Shown here: positions 42,921 to 54,799 of the stretch, one piece after another
Layout of the letters: every line of letters starts with the position of its first letter
Numbering within the stretch: the stretch's first letter is position 1
DNA from: Gloeopeniophorella convolvens
Lineage: Eukaryota; Basidiomycota; Agaricomycetes; Russulales
Length of the DNA: 64,000 nucleotides
Direction: 5' to 3'
Assembly (NCBI GenBank): GCA_022496205.1
Contig: WTXD01000079.1
Coordinates: 1-64,000 of the forward strand
The notes under the pieces: model-generated
Database searches by the model: none
Seen by the model: only the letters and a program-made list of their open reading frames with translations
Told to the model about the DNA's origin: nothing
Program-made: the position numbers and the translations under genes

Positions 42921-45900
42921 CATCTAGCTAGCACTCAGGGTTGCCTGGCCGAACCAGCTCTACCAAACACTGCCTAAACCACGGGGTGTGAGATTCCAAC
43001 ATGTCCACCATGTCAAAGCCCCGCAGAACTGCTGCAAGAACTGCTAACACCCACACGCCGCAATCGTAGCTGTTACTTTGCAGCCTCTTATCCTGGAAAT
43101 TTAGTTGTGCATCAGCGCACCGATAGCAGCCTTAGGTAACCAAGTTCCTTACTGTAAGGACACGAGCTGTCCAGGGTTCCGCTGCTAGCACGCATGAACT
43201 AATGCGGTAGCCATTGACACTGGCAACCTGTTGCAACATATCAACCCCACGGAGAATGACCTAAGGTGAAGCCTTGGGGTGAGAACGGATTCCTCAAAAA
43301 AACACCCACTTTCTCACCAGGATCAGGCTCTCCCATAACTCGATGTTTCCGTAGCTGTCAAAGCAGCGAACCTCTCTATCTCCAAGTCTCACAACGGCTA
43401 GGAGCCAATGGTTTCCGTGATGAATGGGGAAAACCCAGTCTTCTTGAAGCCAGAACTTGGTTCGATAAACGTGTCGCCACACCTCTTCGATGCTGGGTGA
43501 GTTGCTTGTGTCAAGTCGCTCAGCAAGTTCCAGGACCCATGAAGAGAGGACGGCGCAACTTCGACGGCGCGTAGCAGACTCTATCCTGGCGATGTAGCCT
43601 TGCAAGAGGGCAGCGCAGCCGTTCATACAGATGTCGTTGAGCCAACTGTTTGGGCTTTGAAGCCGCGTTATGTCGGCAGGAACGAATGTTGAGCGTATGC
43701 GGCTACGATTGCCATCTCCGGGCTCTTGCTTTTCCCACAGCCTGATTTTGTCTCTCAGGTCTTTGAGGTTGTCGTATCGTATCGCTGCTGGTAGGTCAGT
43801 GATGAATTCCACCACGATTCGTTGGGGTGAGTCAGCGCCAGCTTGTTCACGTTGGGAGTGGCTAGAATCCGTCATTCCGACGCCAGCGACACTGCTGCAG
43901 GCTTGAGGAGATGAAATGGGGGCAATGGGGGAGCTGGTTGTCACTCTGTCGTTGACAGGTGCGTGCGTTAGCGGAGTTGATGAGGTCGAGTGAACTACCT
44001 CTTCTTGTGGGGAGTAAGCTGCGTAGTCGAAGGGAAAGCAAGGCTCGATGGGTTCGTTGTAGTCCAGTAGGTCGTCAAGAACCACCATAGGCTCGTCGGG
44101 CTCGACGTAGAGGGGAGGTGAACCTGGAGGAGACAAAGGATCAGCTGGCGCTGTAGTGAAAGTAGCGTCTAAGCCGGGCCCACCAAGCTCCGCATAATCT
44201 TCTGGCCATTGCAAGCCATCCCCTGGTTGCACTCCCTGGCTCGCGCCCCGCAATCCATTCGTGGAGGATGCTTCGCAGTTGGAAGTTGAAACTCCAGAAA
44301 CCTGGCGGAGTTGGTCTGCTGCCGTTGTAACTTCTGTGTCAAAGTCTACATCAGTCACCAGCGGCGTCTGCCAACGCTGTCTAAGCAACAGATAGAAGTG
44401 GAGCCTTCTCGAGAGATAGTGCCTTAGTGACTCATCTGGCCGGATTTACGAAGCCATCAGTCTCAAAGTGCAAGTTGACACAATTCTGTGACCAACTCAC
44501 TGCGCGGGTCCAGCAGAGCGACTTGTATGGCAGCGAGTTCGCAACCAAACCAAGCAACTAAATTGCTCATCTCTTGTTCGAGCCGCAGCTTTTCCTCGGA
44601 AGCACGATCAAACCTGAGCACTGCATGAATCCCCTTTTGGATTCCCTTATCTACAAGCCACCGAGGTGGCGAATCTGTCAAAGGCTCTACCCACACGTCT
44701 TCAAACAGGTATGGATCTGCACGGAGCTCATTCAGTCTCTCAGAAAGGGGTCAAGGGACTGGGATTGAGCAGCCTTCTGGCCCACCAGAGGCCTCTTTGA
44801 GGGCGATGCAGTACTTGTTGAATTTTTTGATCGCCTCTTTCAAGGCTGGCGCTCGTTTTTCTATACCCTTTCGAGTCTGCTGGTGCACGCGGGTACCTGG
44901 TGTTGGGTAGAGAAGTTCAATCTCGCAGATGAAGGGAAACCATTAGGGCCGCATCCTCACCAAGAGGCTCTGCCCTGCCGCCAGAAGCCTGATCCAAGTG
45001 GTCCCATTCAAAGAAACTTGCAATCACGCGCTTCCGAATATTCACCTTAAGGTCGCGCGCCATGAAGAGTGTCCGCAAAAACCCCGAACTAGGACCTGAC
45101 GCGGACGTCGCCGGAGGTGCTTCTGGGAGTCCGAGAGATGTGTGGATGGCTGTAATGCCCTATGTGGCCTTGTCGCGGGCATCCTCCAGAGACTTCAGGG
45201 ACAGTTGAACGTCCGTGATAATGAATCCGTCCAGGGATTCAATAGTAGAGCGTGCGGATTTGATAGACTTTTCCATCTGATCCAGTTCCGTTTGAAGGGA
45301 AAACATGGCGTCAACTTCCTTCTTGAGGAGAACTGGGGCATCTACCAGCATACTTGATGAGTTTGATGCGCAGCTTTAGGCAAAACAAGTCACTGACGAG
45401 GGCGAATACTCAATTGGGACGCCTTCTGCGACTCCCACTCTGACCTTAGCTCTATCTCTGGGCACGTAGTTCCCTGATGGATATCTTCGGCTGCCTCCTT
45501 AAGCCGCGTAGCTCCGTTACGAAGGCGGTTGGTTATCCACGTGCCAAGGCAGTCTCTCAGTTCCATATGAATGGCTCGGAGCTGTCGATCAATTAGCCAG
45601 AGTCGCTTTGACCGCTAGAATACAGGTCAGCTTGAGTAAGGTTTTTATAACGCACGAAGAAAAGGACTTACCGAAGATGATCTAGTTATAGGGATTAGCT
45701 TACGGAGCCTTGACCACAACCTTTCCACGCCTTCTCCGTCAGTCAAAGCCATCCCACTCTGGAAACGAGGGTTGTATGCCAATTGGCAGGACCACTGATG
45801 CCCGTATGCGTGCATGGCAGAAGTAGCAAAGGCAAGACGGTTGTTGAGAGACTCCGGAAAGATGTCATACTGAATTGGACGACCGCAGGCTCTTATGTAA

Positions 45901-46846
45901 GTGACTTTCTGATACAAAGCTCAAAAGAACCCACATTGTTTAGAGAGCGATCCACTACGCAACCAATGTCGTAAAGCACAACAACAGTGGCTTGCTGGGG
46001 AAGTAGTTGGAAAAGGTGTTCAATGAGGGCCAGCGCGTACTTCTGCTGTTCTCCAGGTGTGTCGACGTTGGCAAGAAATATAGGAATATCGTGCCGGCAG
46101 ACCAGCGCACAAAGTCCTGTGTCATCAAAGGCTTGGGAGTTCGTTTTCACCTTATTTCCATCAGCTGCGTCGAAGGCCTGCGCACACTCATCTACAGCTT
46201 CTTTTGGAGCCTTTGGAGCGGTCCTGGGAGAGTTTCGGGGACGGAGGCTGGTTATCCTATCTCCGATGGCATCGACTTCCTTTTTTGAGATGAAGTATTC
46301 AGGTCGGTAGACAAAGTCTGAGTCGGCAACTCCGGCTCGATGTCGGTGATGGAAGTTTGCATCGACGGCCACATGTATGTCGCCACCTCTAGATTGAACC
46401 CCACTAGGTGTGAGCAGTCAGGCGGTTTCATAAGTAATTGAGCGACGTACTCTTTGAGGCTACTCCCGAACACAGCTCTCCCAAAACATGCTGGGCAGCG
46501 TCGTTGTAACAAAAGAGAGCACGAGTTGGCACCAGAACTGGGGGTCGTTGACATCGCGCTGAGCTGAAGGCTTGCTCGGTCAACGGCTTCCTCTGCTTGT
46601 AGGTTAACTCTTGTCCGCAGCTGATCATACCACTGAGTTGCTTCAGCCAAGCTTCGTCTAAAAGGGTCCTCCACAATCCTTCCCTGGTGTGTGTTAATGA
46701 GCGCTCATCGGGGCCAGAAAACGTTCCTGGTGCACTTACAAAAGTATCCATGGGGTCATACCCTCGCTTGGCATAATGGGAGCGTAATGCTGCAGAGAGT
46801 GCAGTCAATGTGTCACCAGAGCGCTCAAGCAGCGAAAAGTATAGCT

Positions 46847-47502
46847 TGTCAGGACTCACTCGCGGTGTGCGCGCAGAGAGGATAGCAGAGGGGTTTGGAG
46901 AGCGTCACAAGGGGGAAGACAGAAGATGAGCTGCGATGTGCAGGAGCAGAGTGGGAACACACTAACAGTGCTATTGCAGTGCTAGGTACAGATGAGAGTG
47001 CCACAGATGGACAGTCTGAGGACCACTGGGCGATACATGGGGGTCTTATATACTACTGGAGACCCTCCAGACGAATCTGGTCTAATTACTGATGGGGATT
47101 CCAGAGGGGATTCCCCATAACCTCTCCTCTCTGATACACTTCTTAGATTCCATTGCAGAGTGGGGCTTGAGGCCCCATGGAGTTCTTGATGATCAGAGTC
47201 CCAAAGAGGACGCATGAAGTGTTTCACCTTGATCAAGGTTCTGGTTACTTTGGGACGGGTAATATGGCCATTCTGAGAGATCCCTAGTCCGGGATCTTGG
47301 GGGTATTCCAGGGTTAATTGGCCATTAGGGAGTAGGGCGAGGAATGGGGGTGAAGGGTCACGTGATGCATTTCGACTTGTAGTCGCAATGTGAGTGGTAC
47401 GCGTCGCATTGTGAGCGACGCGTAGGGTATTTACTGGTAGGGCTGGATTTGCTCTAGTGTTCTGAGCAGTTCGACCTCCTTGAGGCCTTAGTGTTCGTGA
47501 CA
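46847..47502 (-). mobile_element. Solo LTR (Ty3/gypsy-like) inside the KDZ transposase
   Basis: 656 bp; minus-strand ends TGTCACGAAC and CCTGACA. The duplication tagct (plus strand) is at 46842-46846 and 47503-47507. Removing the LTR and one tagct rejoins the KDZ frame at PLIEL|YFSLLERS, which confirms the boundaries. A TATA word lies at 47045-47052 on the minus strand. Confidence 0.92.
47045..47052 (-). promoter_or_regulatory. TATA box of the solo LTR
   Basis: tatataag on the minus strand, about 200 bases before the LTR end, in the same relative place as in the LTR at 11602-12168. Confidence 0.5.
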
Positions 47503-48349
47503 TAGCTCGATGAGTGGAATCGAGACTGACACTCTCGGATTAGTTGGCGAAGCAGGGAAGTAGCCGTTTCGAACAAGCTGGGACGTTGGCGGGTGGGTGC
47601 TGCAGTGCACCAATTCTCTCTCCTCAAAGCCTAAATCCACATTAGAAAGTTTTCATGCAAACTGAAGCAGTGGGCTTACGGTCCCAATCAAGCTGCGTGA
47701 TAGAGCACTTGCGAGAGTGACAGGAAGGGCCGCAGCCCGAGAGCCAAGAAGTAGTTGATTCGATGGGGCGGCCAGTGGTGTCTCTTGCAAAGTCCAACAG
47801 AGGTTGCAGAAGCGACGGAAGGACAGCCTCCCACGCTACCACCAGATCTCCGCGGTCATGGCATCTATTCCCTGATGCGGCTGAATGTTTATCTGGACCA
47901 GGAGACGGAGGAGGGCTGGGGCCATGGCCTTCTTGTGTTTGGGAAACCTTAGCATTGGCGGCGCAAACAGATCCAGGCGAAGAGCTTGTCGAGTTAGCTC
48001 CGGAGACGTCCAACTGTGTTAGTGCAACCGGGGTTAGCAGCTGGCAGTCTTCGGAGGCTGGCGGCAGGTCATCAATGACTTCTTGGGCGCATTCGGACTG
48101 CCCAAGTACAGCAGGAACAGGGGCAGGAGGCGGCCGAAATAACCGACTGAGCTCGTTGCCGAGTTCGCGAGCACGCTGGGCATTCTCAGGGAGATAAACC
48201 AAGTGACGAGACTTCCCTTTCTTGGTATTGTCTCGTCGCCGAGGAGACCGAAAAGGCTTCCCAAGAGGACCTTCAACAAGACGAACAGCCCTTCCAGACT
48301 TCCGTTCAGGGGTCGGAGGGGCAGGATATTCCTCGATCTCATCCATTGC

Positions 48350-49990
48350 GGGGGCTTGACGGCGGTGTTATCTTGAGGAGTATGGTGCTTGTAGAAAAGC
48401 GGTTGTGAGTTGCAGGAGAAAAGCGGACACTGAGTGGAAAGTACAGGGTTGGTGAGGCAAGTCGAGAAAATAAGACGAAACGCGTGCGGAGTGGCTGCGT
48501 TGCACGTCGGGCAAATGAGTACAGGCCAGTGGAATGTGTGGGAGGAATCTTGCCTTCAATCCCTGAGACGACAGGGCTATGAAGAGGTGTGTACGGGCAA
48601 GGATAGAATGACCCAGTGGGATGGGGGAGGAACAGGCGAGCTGGCCGGACGAGTCTCAAAGTTGATGCGACTCGTGTTGATGCCCTTGTGACAGGCTCAA
48701 GGGGATCCGCGTGGGGACTTCGCCGAGTAGAAGTGTTATGTCGCACAGCATCAGATAAGATGATAGGCTGCCATTGGGTGACTTACAGGCGGTGCGCGTT
48801 TAGCGCCTATTGTGGATTCTGCTTCTGCGTGAGCCGATGACCCTCCCCGCAGAGGAAGTCAAACACTGAATGCACCTATGCTTCATCCCCTTGATCCTGT
48901 GCGATCAAATGCCTTCGAGGTCTCGAGTCGCCAAGACTAAGGACGATACGGGGCGGTCTAGGGTGTCTGTTCGGTCAGCAAGATGTACACATCGACGAAC
49001 CTCCGGGACGCGATGGTCGAATTCGAGGACCTCGAATTTCTCGCGTTCCTTATGATAAGTGCAAGACACCTTGATCAAGATGTCGAATGGTAACGTGATG
49101 ACATAGCGAGATGCTAGTTTACCTACCTCGTGCAGTCCCTGTCTTGTAGTCATCAATGCCCATCAATGCGCATGTTGTGTTATCTAGCCGTATCAATTCA
49201 TTAGTACGCTTGGTGATGTCTGCCAGATAGAATATAAATGACACTGTGCCTTTGATGATGCTTGATAACGAGGGTATATACCCTTATCACACTTGCTACT
49301 GACCGCGCCACGCATACATCACGCGCTGTCAATCCACTTGCGCACTTATTATAACCAGTTACCATCCCGTGAGCCCCGCTTCTGCAAGTACAACTTCGTC
49401 CCAGTCTACATACTCTAGCTCCTCGTCTGCTCTCCCGGCGCCCACTCTCCGCCACCCTCTCCTTTCACCCTCTGCGTCCGGATCGTCGCCCTTCGAGTAT
49501 TCCCATTCGCCCGCCTGGGCTCCGTCCCCTCCACTGAGCACCTCCGCCTCCTCATCTTCCCCCGGCCCTTCATCACATGTGGGTCTTGAAAGAGGATTCG
49601 GTCGAGAAAGTGCGTGGACCGGTGACCGACACTGCCTCCGCGCTGGCGCATCATCGCGTCTCGGTCAACGAACCTGTGCATAGATGATTAGGTAGCACAT
49701 CTCAATGCACGATACGTACACGTTTAGGCCTTAGCACTCCCAGTCCTGGCCTTTGTACCGCCCCCAAGAGTCTGTATCGCATGGTAATCCCTTAACATGA
49801 CCACGGACTCACCAACATCGCCACCACTGCAGAGATCAGGTAGTATTTCTTGGACACGGGGGGTGAAGACGAATAGTGATGATTATTACAGTGCGCTAGT
49901 AGCGTACAACATACCATAGAAACAAAGCCGATATTTATGCTTGCGGCACGTCATCTCCAGGCGAGCGTTCCGCTGGGACTGGATAAAGAC
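48350..49990. other. Region without a recognisable gene
   Basis: 5' flank of the KDZ gene. At 49369-49683 a plus-strand Ser/Pro-rich frame lacks an ATG start and any domain, so I do not call it. Nothing else supportable. Confidence 0.3.
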
Positions 49991-49993
49991 ACC

Positions 49994-51188
49994 TCAATGT
50001 TTCAATGATCTCTGATGCGGGAGGCGCGCTTGAGTGAGACCCTTAGTGAGAGGCGATAGTAACACACCTCGATGTGAAGCACCCTCTGACGCCGCGCGCT
50101 GCTTGAGGACAGACCACTTTTGATGCAACTTGTGGGCATTCCAGGCCCAGATGCCCTCCGAGAGAGGGGCCCACGGAACCGCCCCGGTGTCCAAACGCAA
50201 GGCGGCGACCCTGTGGTTCCAGACAGATAGAGCCTGCGTAGTGCGAGAGACTGACTTGTGCACAAGGATTATAGAATCCTCATTCCTCAAACGGGCCACC
50301 CAGCCATCATTGCGCGTGCGGGGCCCTAAGGAATCGTGCCTGTGCAGGTCCAAGTCAGAGACGTCCCCAAAGACATCGGGCCCTCACCATTTGTTGCGAC
50401 ACTGCCTGGGCCTGCGAGTTTGCCCCATGCGAGTGGATACCTCGTTCCAAAAGCTGCCCGGCCTCTGTGCGCTTGGACCCAAAGCTGAGGCGGAGAGATC
50501 TTGCATCATCTCCATCAGCGAGCCTCCTCGTCAGCGCTCCAACGACCTGAGACATTGTCACCCAATCGCGCGCGCACATCAGAGACGCATAGGCTCACCT
50601 TTGGTCTGCCCCCCTTTGAAATTCTTCGCGCGCAAATGCTAGCGCTCTCGGTAGTCTGTGGACGCGCGCCGGAGGGCCTTGCCAATCTTCCCCCACCATG
50701 GGCGTGCTCGTCAACCAGTCTGAGGGCACATCAGCACCAATTGAAGCAGTCCAAGGGGATGCCTGGATGTGCTTGGTCAACTCCGCGTCCTCCACTGCTG
50801 ACCACGGACCTTTGCCTCCGTTGGGTACAACATCCGACCAATCGACATACCGGCAAAGGAACGTGTCGAACACGATTTGAACAAGCGTGAAACGGCGGCG
50901 CGCGCAACTCCGCACGCCGCCAGGATTCGCGCGGCCGCCAGGTACGAGGGCGGGCCGCGTATTATACAAGACGAGTACAGGGAGCGCAATCAACAGGACT
51001 GTACAGGAGCAATCGCTGAGACAAGGCACAAGCGCGAAACAACGGGAAAAGGATGCTGAACAGAACAAGAACGTAAGAGTCGCCAAACCACAAAGTAAAG
51101 GGAGGGTAGGAAGGGTAGCGCAAAAATAAGGCCTGGCGAGAAGAAATAGAGAGTTAAGGGGCCAAGAGGCTCCCGCGCTCCTTTTCAA
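49994..51188 (-). pseudogene. Myb/SANT-repeat-like protein, frameshifted remnant
   Basis: Minus-strand frames carry pieces of Myb-like repeats: GGKGPWSAVEDAELTKHI (about 50750-50830), GRWSADEEAR followed in the next frame by LMEMMQDLS, then FWNEVSTRMG and RRPRQCRNKW (about 50390-50550), and a last piece VWNHRVAAL with LHQKWSVLKQR. The shift between GRWSADEEAR and LMEMM is one base. The parts cannot be joined into an open gene, so this looks like a decayed tandem-Myb gene. DNA binding is inferred from the repeats only. Confidence 0.42.
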
Positions 51189-51478
51189 TCCTTTCGCCAG
51201 GTGGCACAGGGATCCCGCACGAGATCGCCCCTCTGCGGCTCACAGCCACGGACGTCCGTGCCCTGCACCTGCGGTCCCCATCGCGGCGAGAATGAAGCTG
51301 CTTGCCGGGTGCCGCTGCCCGGGGTCGGGCGCGGGGCGCCACGACGTCTGCGCGAGCATGTTGATTGACCTCATGTAAACACGTTTGAACATGATGAACG
51401 CGATGGCGGCGCGCACACCGCGCCCCGGGCACTCCCGCGCTTCGAGCCAATGTCAGCGGCAGCCATGAATGTTACGTA

Positions 51479-51657
51479 CAGTCCAACTTGTCCTAACCCA
51501 TAGCAATTGGTGGAAGGTCAAAGCTATGGGTTATCACAGGTTATGGAGTTTGGGATTTACTAGTGGGCCCAAATCCGTGTTTCCATAGGTTGAGAAAACC
51601 TGCGGGTTATCAGAGGTTATAGGCTATGACAGGTATGGGTTAGGACAAGTTTGACTG
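51479..51657. mobile_element. 179-bp MITE with TA target site
   Basis: The ends are inverted repeats of about 24 bp (left cagtccaacttgtcctaacc, right the inverted form with one mismatch), flanked by TA on both sides. The interior has ggttat/ctaaccc words and no coding capacity. The CAGTC end resembles the 16521-17555 element, so both may depend on Tc1/mariner-type transposases. Confidence 0.75.
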
Positions 51658-51659
51658 TA

Positions 51660-52525
51660 GTTAGCCGCGCACCTAAGGAGCCCCAGATCCTCTGGTCCCG
51701 GACCCCGCCGAAGATGCGACGATCGAGGCCCTCCTTGGTCAAGTCATGTTCCTAAGGGCAATAGTTACAGGACTGACAGACATAGGTGCGCACGTACCTC
51801 TTTGGAACGCTTGAGCGCATCCCTGAGCAGGGCATCCTCCTCCTTCGTGAACGGTCCTGTCCGCACGGGTATCCCTGTCGTACAGATGGTCACTGCGCGC
51901 GCTTCAGAGGCGCATACGTGACTCACCTTCCCTCTGGAGTTGCTCCACGGGGTCCCAGCGCGTGGCGAGCTGTTCCGTCACCGTTGGGGATACGGAGTAC
52001 GAGGACGGCGTCGTGGCGGCGTTTATAGGATAACCTGCAGATGACCGTCATTCTTTATCACACATTCATTATTTAGATACTGACGCTGCTAAACGGGTCT
52101 GATACTACTTTAAAAATGTATTCTGCGGTCGGGTAATAAGCCTCGGGGGGCATCAAGGAGGAGGAGGGGATGGTGAGGTGGACGAGACAAGAAATTGAAT
52201 TTCCGTGCGCCTGATAATACGGTTGTGCAACTTTATGGTAGTCTCGGTGGGGCGGATCACAAGATTCCCAAATGTGGCACATCTCGTGACCTCGGGGATT
52301 CCGACCGCCCGGCGCTTCACCGAGAGGGTTCAAAGCTTGGAAGGACGAGGGTCTCCCGGTGCAACTTGAGCTATAGTGCATAGCACTCGGTGCGTGTGCA
52401 TTGTCTCCGCCACTACGACCATGCTGAGTTGGCTCCCGCGGGTATAACGCGGCACAATACGCTACGTGCCCGTGATCCCGTTGTCTCGTGACTCTGCCCA
52501 TCCTCGCCTCGAGGTCCCTCATCAG
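51660..52525. other. Region without a recognisable gene
   Basis: Overlapping open frames only (for example minus 52073-52528), no motif. Confidence 0.3.
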
Positions 52526-52529
52526 CAAA

Positions 52530-52775
52530 CTGGCGGAAAAATGATCGGCGATGATCAGGAGCGATCAGCCCGATCGGCCTGATTATTTTGCGGGGGCGTC
52601 GTTCAGCTACGAGCTCCCTGATCCACCCTGAGAATTATGATTATTATCCACCCTCACTGATCAGCGAGTGGCCAAACTGACCATCCGCGCTCAATCTGTT
52701 CCAGTACGACTGCACTGATAGAGCATGATCATAATGAGCAGCCTCTGATCAGACATAGTCCTGGCTGATCACTCA
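52530..52775. repeat. GATC-dense cluster, left
   Basis: Nine GATC words within about 240 bases, mostly as tgatca, cgatcg or ctgatc, against an expectation near one. A similar cluster lies at 54505-54745. Such motif clusters are typical of subterminal regions of DNA transposons. Confidence 0.5.
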
Positions 52776-52779
52776 CTAT

Positions 52780-54500
52780 CATACTGTTTGTACTTCAACC
52801 ATGCACCAGCATATATATTATTTTTGGTACAGTACTACAAATACATTTACTGTACTTAAATACTATACATCGACATCCCGACACCCACCCTGCTGCCACC
52901 TTCACCATGTTCGATGTACCAATGTACTGAAAGGGGCACAGACATGAGCTCAGCAAAAGATAGCGGGCTATATACCAAAAAGTGAGTACGGCCACGGCGA
53001 TGGAGCAATGAGCCTGGAAAGTAAGTAAGCAGATGCTAAGTGATTACTCCGGTATGATGGAATGAGGGCATGCGCCATTTCCTCTGAGACACCTAGATTG
53101 TAAACCCTGAGGTAAGAGGTGAGTGAGCTTCCAGAAAGATGATGCAAGAACTGGGGCGTACGCAGGCCCCAGGGTGCCCAGAACCCAGTGCTCATAGGCT
53201 CAGATAGGGGCTACAATAGAACTTTTCAGTCAACGGGGTGTCAAGACAGCAGCAGGGAGAGCTACCCTGTGCAGAGTAAGGATGCAACACATCAACAAAG
53301 GAGTTGAGCGACCGGGGGCACGCAAGTAAGTAGTAGCTGGAGGGAGGATGCAAGACATCCGAAGTCGCGGGCCTGCGTCATGTCGGTGCCCGGGGTTAGC
53401 CGATGGAGAACTCCGGACGATGGATTCGGATATCCAACTGCAATGTCGACTGAGCGATTTCGCGCATCGCTCCCTCCTTGCGCCACTCCCGTTACCACTT
53501 CTGTGTACTCATCACAGCTCTCTAAACTCTTACACTATCTCATCCAACTTCATGCAAGATAAGCGTTACATGAAGCATTTCCGGAGATCAGCCATCACGA
53601 GCGCACCCTCGGTCAAGCTCTCGAGCTGTTCCCCACCGCTCTCGTGAAGACCGACTCCGGGGCAACGTGCTCAACGCCACGGCGCTGTCCCGAGCAGCTC
53701 AGCGGTGCGCACTTGCCCCGCCCTCCCCGCCTCCGCGACACTCACGAGCCACCCACCCCACCCTAGGCACACCGCCTGGCTAGTGCTGATGGCCCGGCTG
53801 CGCAGTCACCGCCATGCTCGCTGCGACGCTTGGCGGCTGCACATCGCAATCGACGCGCTCTTCTGGTAGCCCAGCTAGGTCCCGATGCCTGACGCTGCGT
53901 TCTATGTGTGGCTGGGCGCTGCGCTTGCTGTGTGCCCCCATGGGTGGGTCACTTCGCCAGCAATGACGGACATATCTCCGGATAACCTCAACAAGGACCG
54001 TACCGCACAAATGCACTCTGCCGACCATGCACTGAGTCGCGACGCCATGAAGACACCCACGCTCGCGGTCACGCCGGTGCTCGTGCATCCACACGCAGGT
54101 GAGGGTGGGACGAGGGTGGGATCGCTCGGGCGTGGAATAGCTGTGCCTAGAATCCCGGTGGTCTTGTGTCTGGTCGGGTCCGCGGCGACGCCGATTCTCT
54201 GTATATGCAATATTGACTCTTGTCTCTCTTCCATCTCGACTATCTACTCACGCTCGACCTCGATTCGTGGTATATATTCAACCCCTTTCTCCTCTGCCTT
54301 GTGCCGAACGCATCCGTACGCAACCCTGGTTTATCACCTTCGCTCTGCACCCGTGCCCCACTCCGATTGTTGCACCTGTAGTCGTAACATATTTAAATTG
54401 CCTAATGCGAGCGTGTGAACACATACTTGCTGCAATTGCAACTCCTGTTCGTCGACTCGGCTCGATTTGGAAGGGGTGGTGAGCGGTGAGCGAGTTGGCG
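52780..54500. other. Sequence between the two GATC-dense clusters, no gene recognised
   Basis: Open frames at 53340-53650 and 53885-54418 (plus) have no motif and no introns of typical form. If the clusters mark one element, it is non-autonomous or badly decayed. Confidence 0.3.
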
Positions 54501-54504
54501 CCGT

Positions 54505-54745
54505 TTGATGATCAGACACGGTCAGGATAGTCGGGTGGTGACCGGTGATCATGGACGAACAGCGGGGATCGTGCCCTGATCAGACACGAACAGCAATGGT
54601 GTTCTGATCATGCATGAACAGCTGTAGGGGTGCTCAATCATAATGAACGAGGTCGACGCGACACGACTTGAGGCCGACCACCCTGCTATCAGCGGCTGAT
54701 CAGCTCCCTCCCGCTCGGATCGTCCCTGATCTCGATCAGGGCCGG
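54505..54745. repeat. GATC-dense cluster, right
   Basis: Nine GATC words within about 240 bases (ctgatcag, ctgatcat, ctgatctcgatcag and others), in the same style as 52530-52775. Confidence 0.5.
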
Positions 54746-54799
54746 TCAGCGCTGACCGGACTTGGACCGGACCGCTCAGCTTGGTCATTCTTAGGAGGA

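Larger units (their letters stand above)
42928..48346 (-). pseudogene. KDZ (Kyakuja-Dileera-Zisupton) transposase with C-terminal C48/Ulp1 peptidase, disrupted
   Basis: Exons (minus) are 48346-47680, 47630-46740 (contains the LTR), 46683-46464, 46386-45935, 45869-45672, 45614-45394, 45352-44961, 44896-44482, 44422-43318, 43260-43153 and 43092-42928. Leaving out the LTR and one target copy, phases close to 1391 codons. Domains in order: disordered N-terminus with a CxC-type Cys cluster (CGPSCHSRKC...HCSTHPP); KDZ core with VAVDANFHHRH, FDDTGLCALVCRHD, VVLYDIGC, AYGHQW and DGEGVERLWS (D, D, E); coiled coil; and a C48 peptidase with HHGNHWLLAVV, CFDSYG and LQSNSYDCGVW (His, Asp, Gln, Cys all present). 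Breaks: a 656-bp solo LTR (46847-47502), TAG at 45160-45162 and TGA at 44751-44753. The intron at 45353-45393 is only 41 nt, so that junction is less sure. Confidence 0.87.

Noticed and set aside
46982..47503. 173-codon minus-strand frame
   Set aside because: It lies wholly within the solo LTR in the KDZ gene and has no domain.
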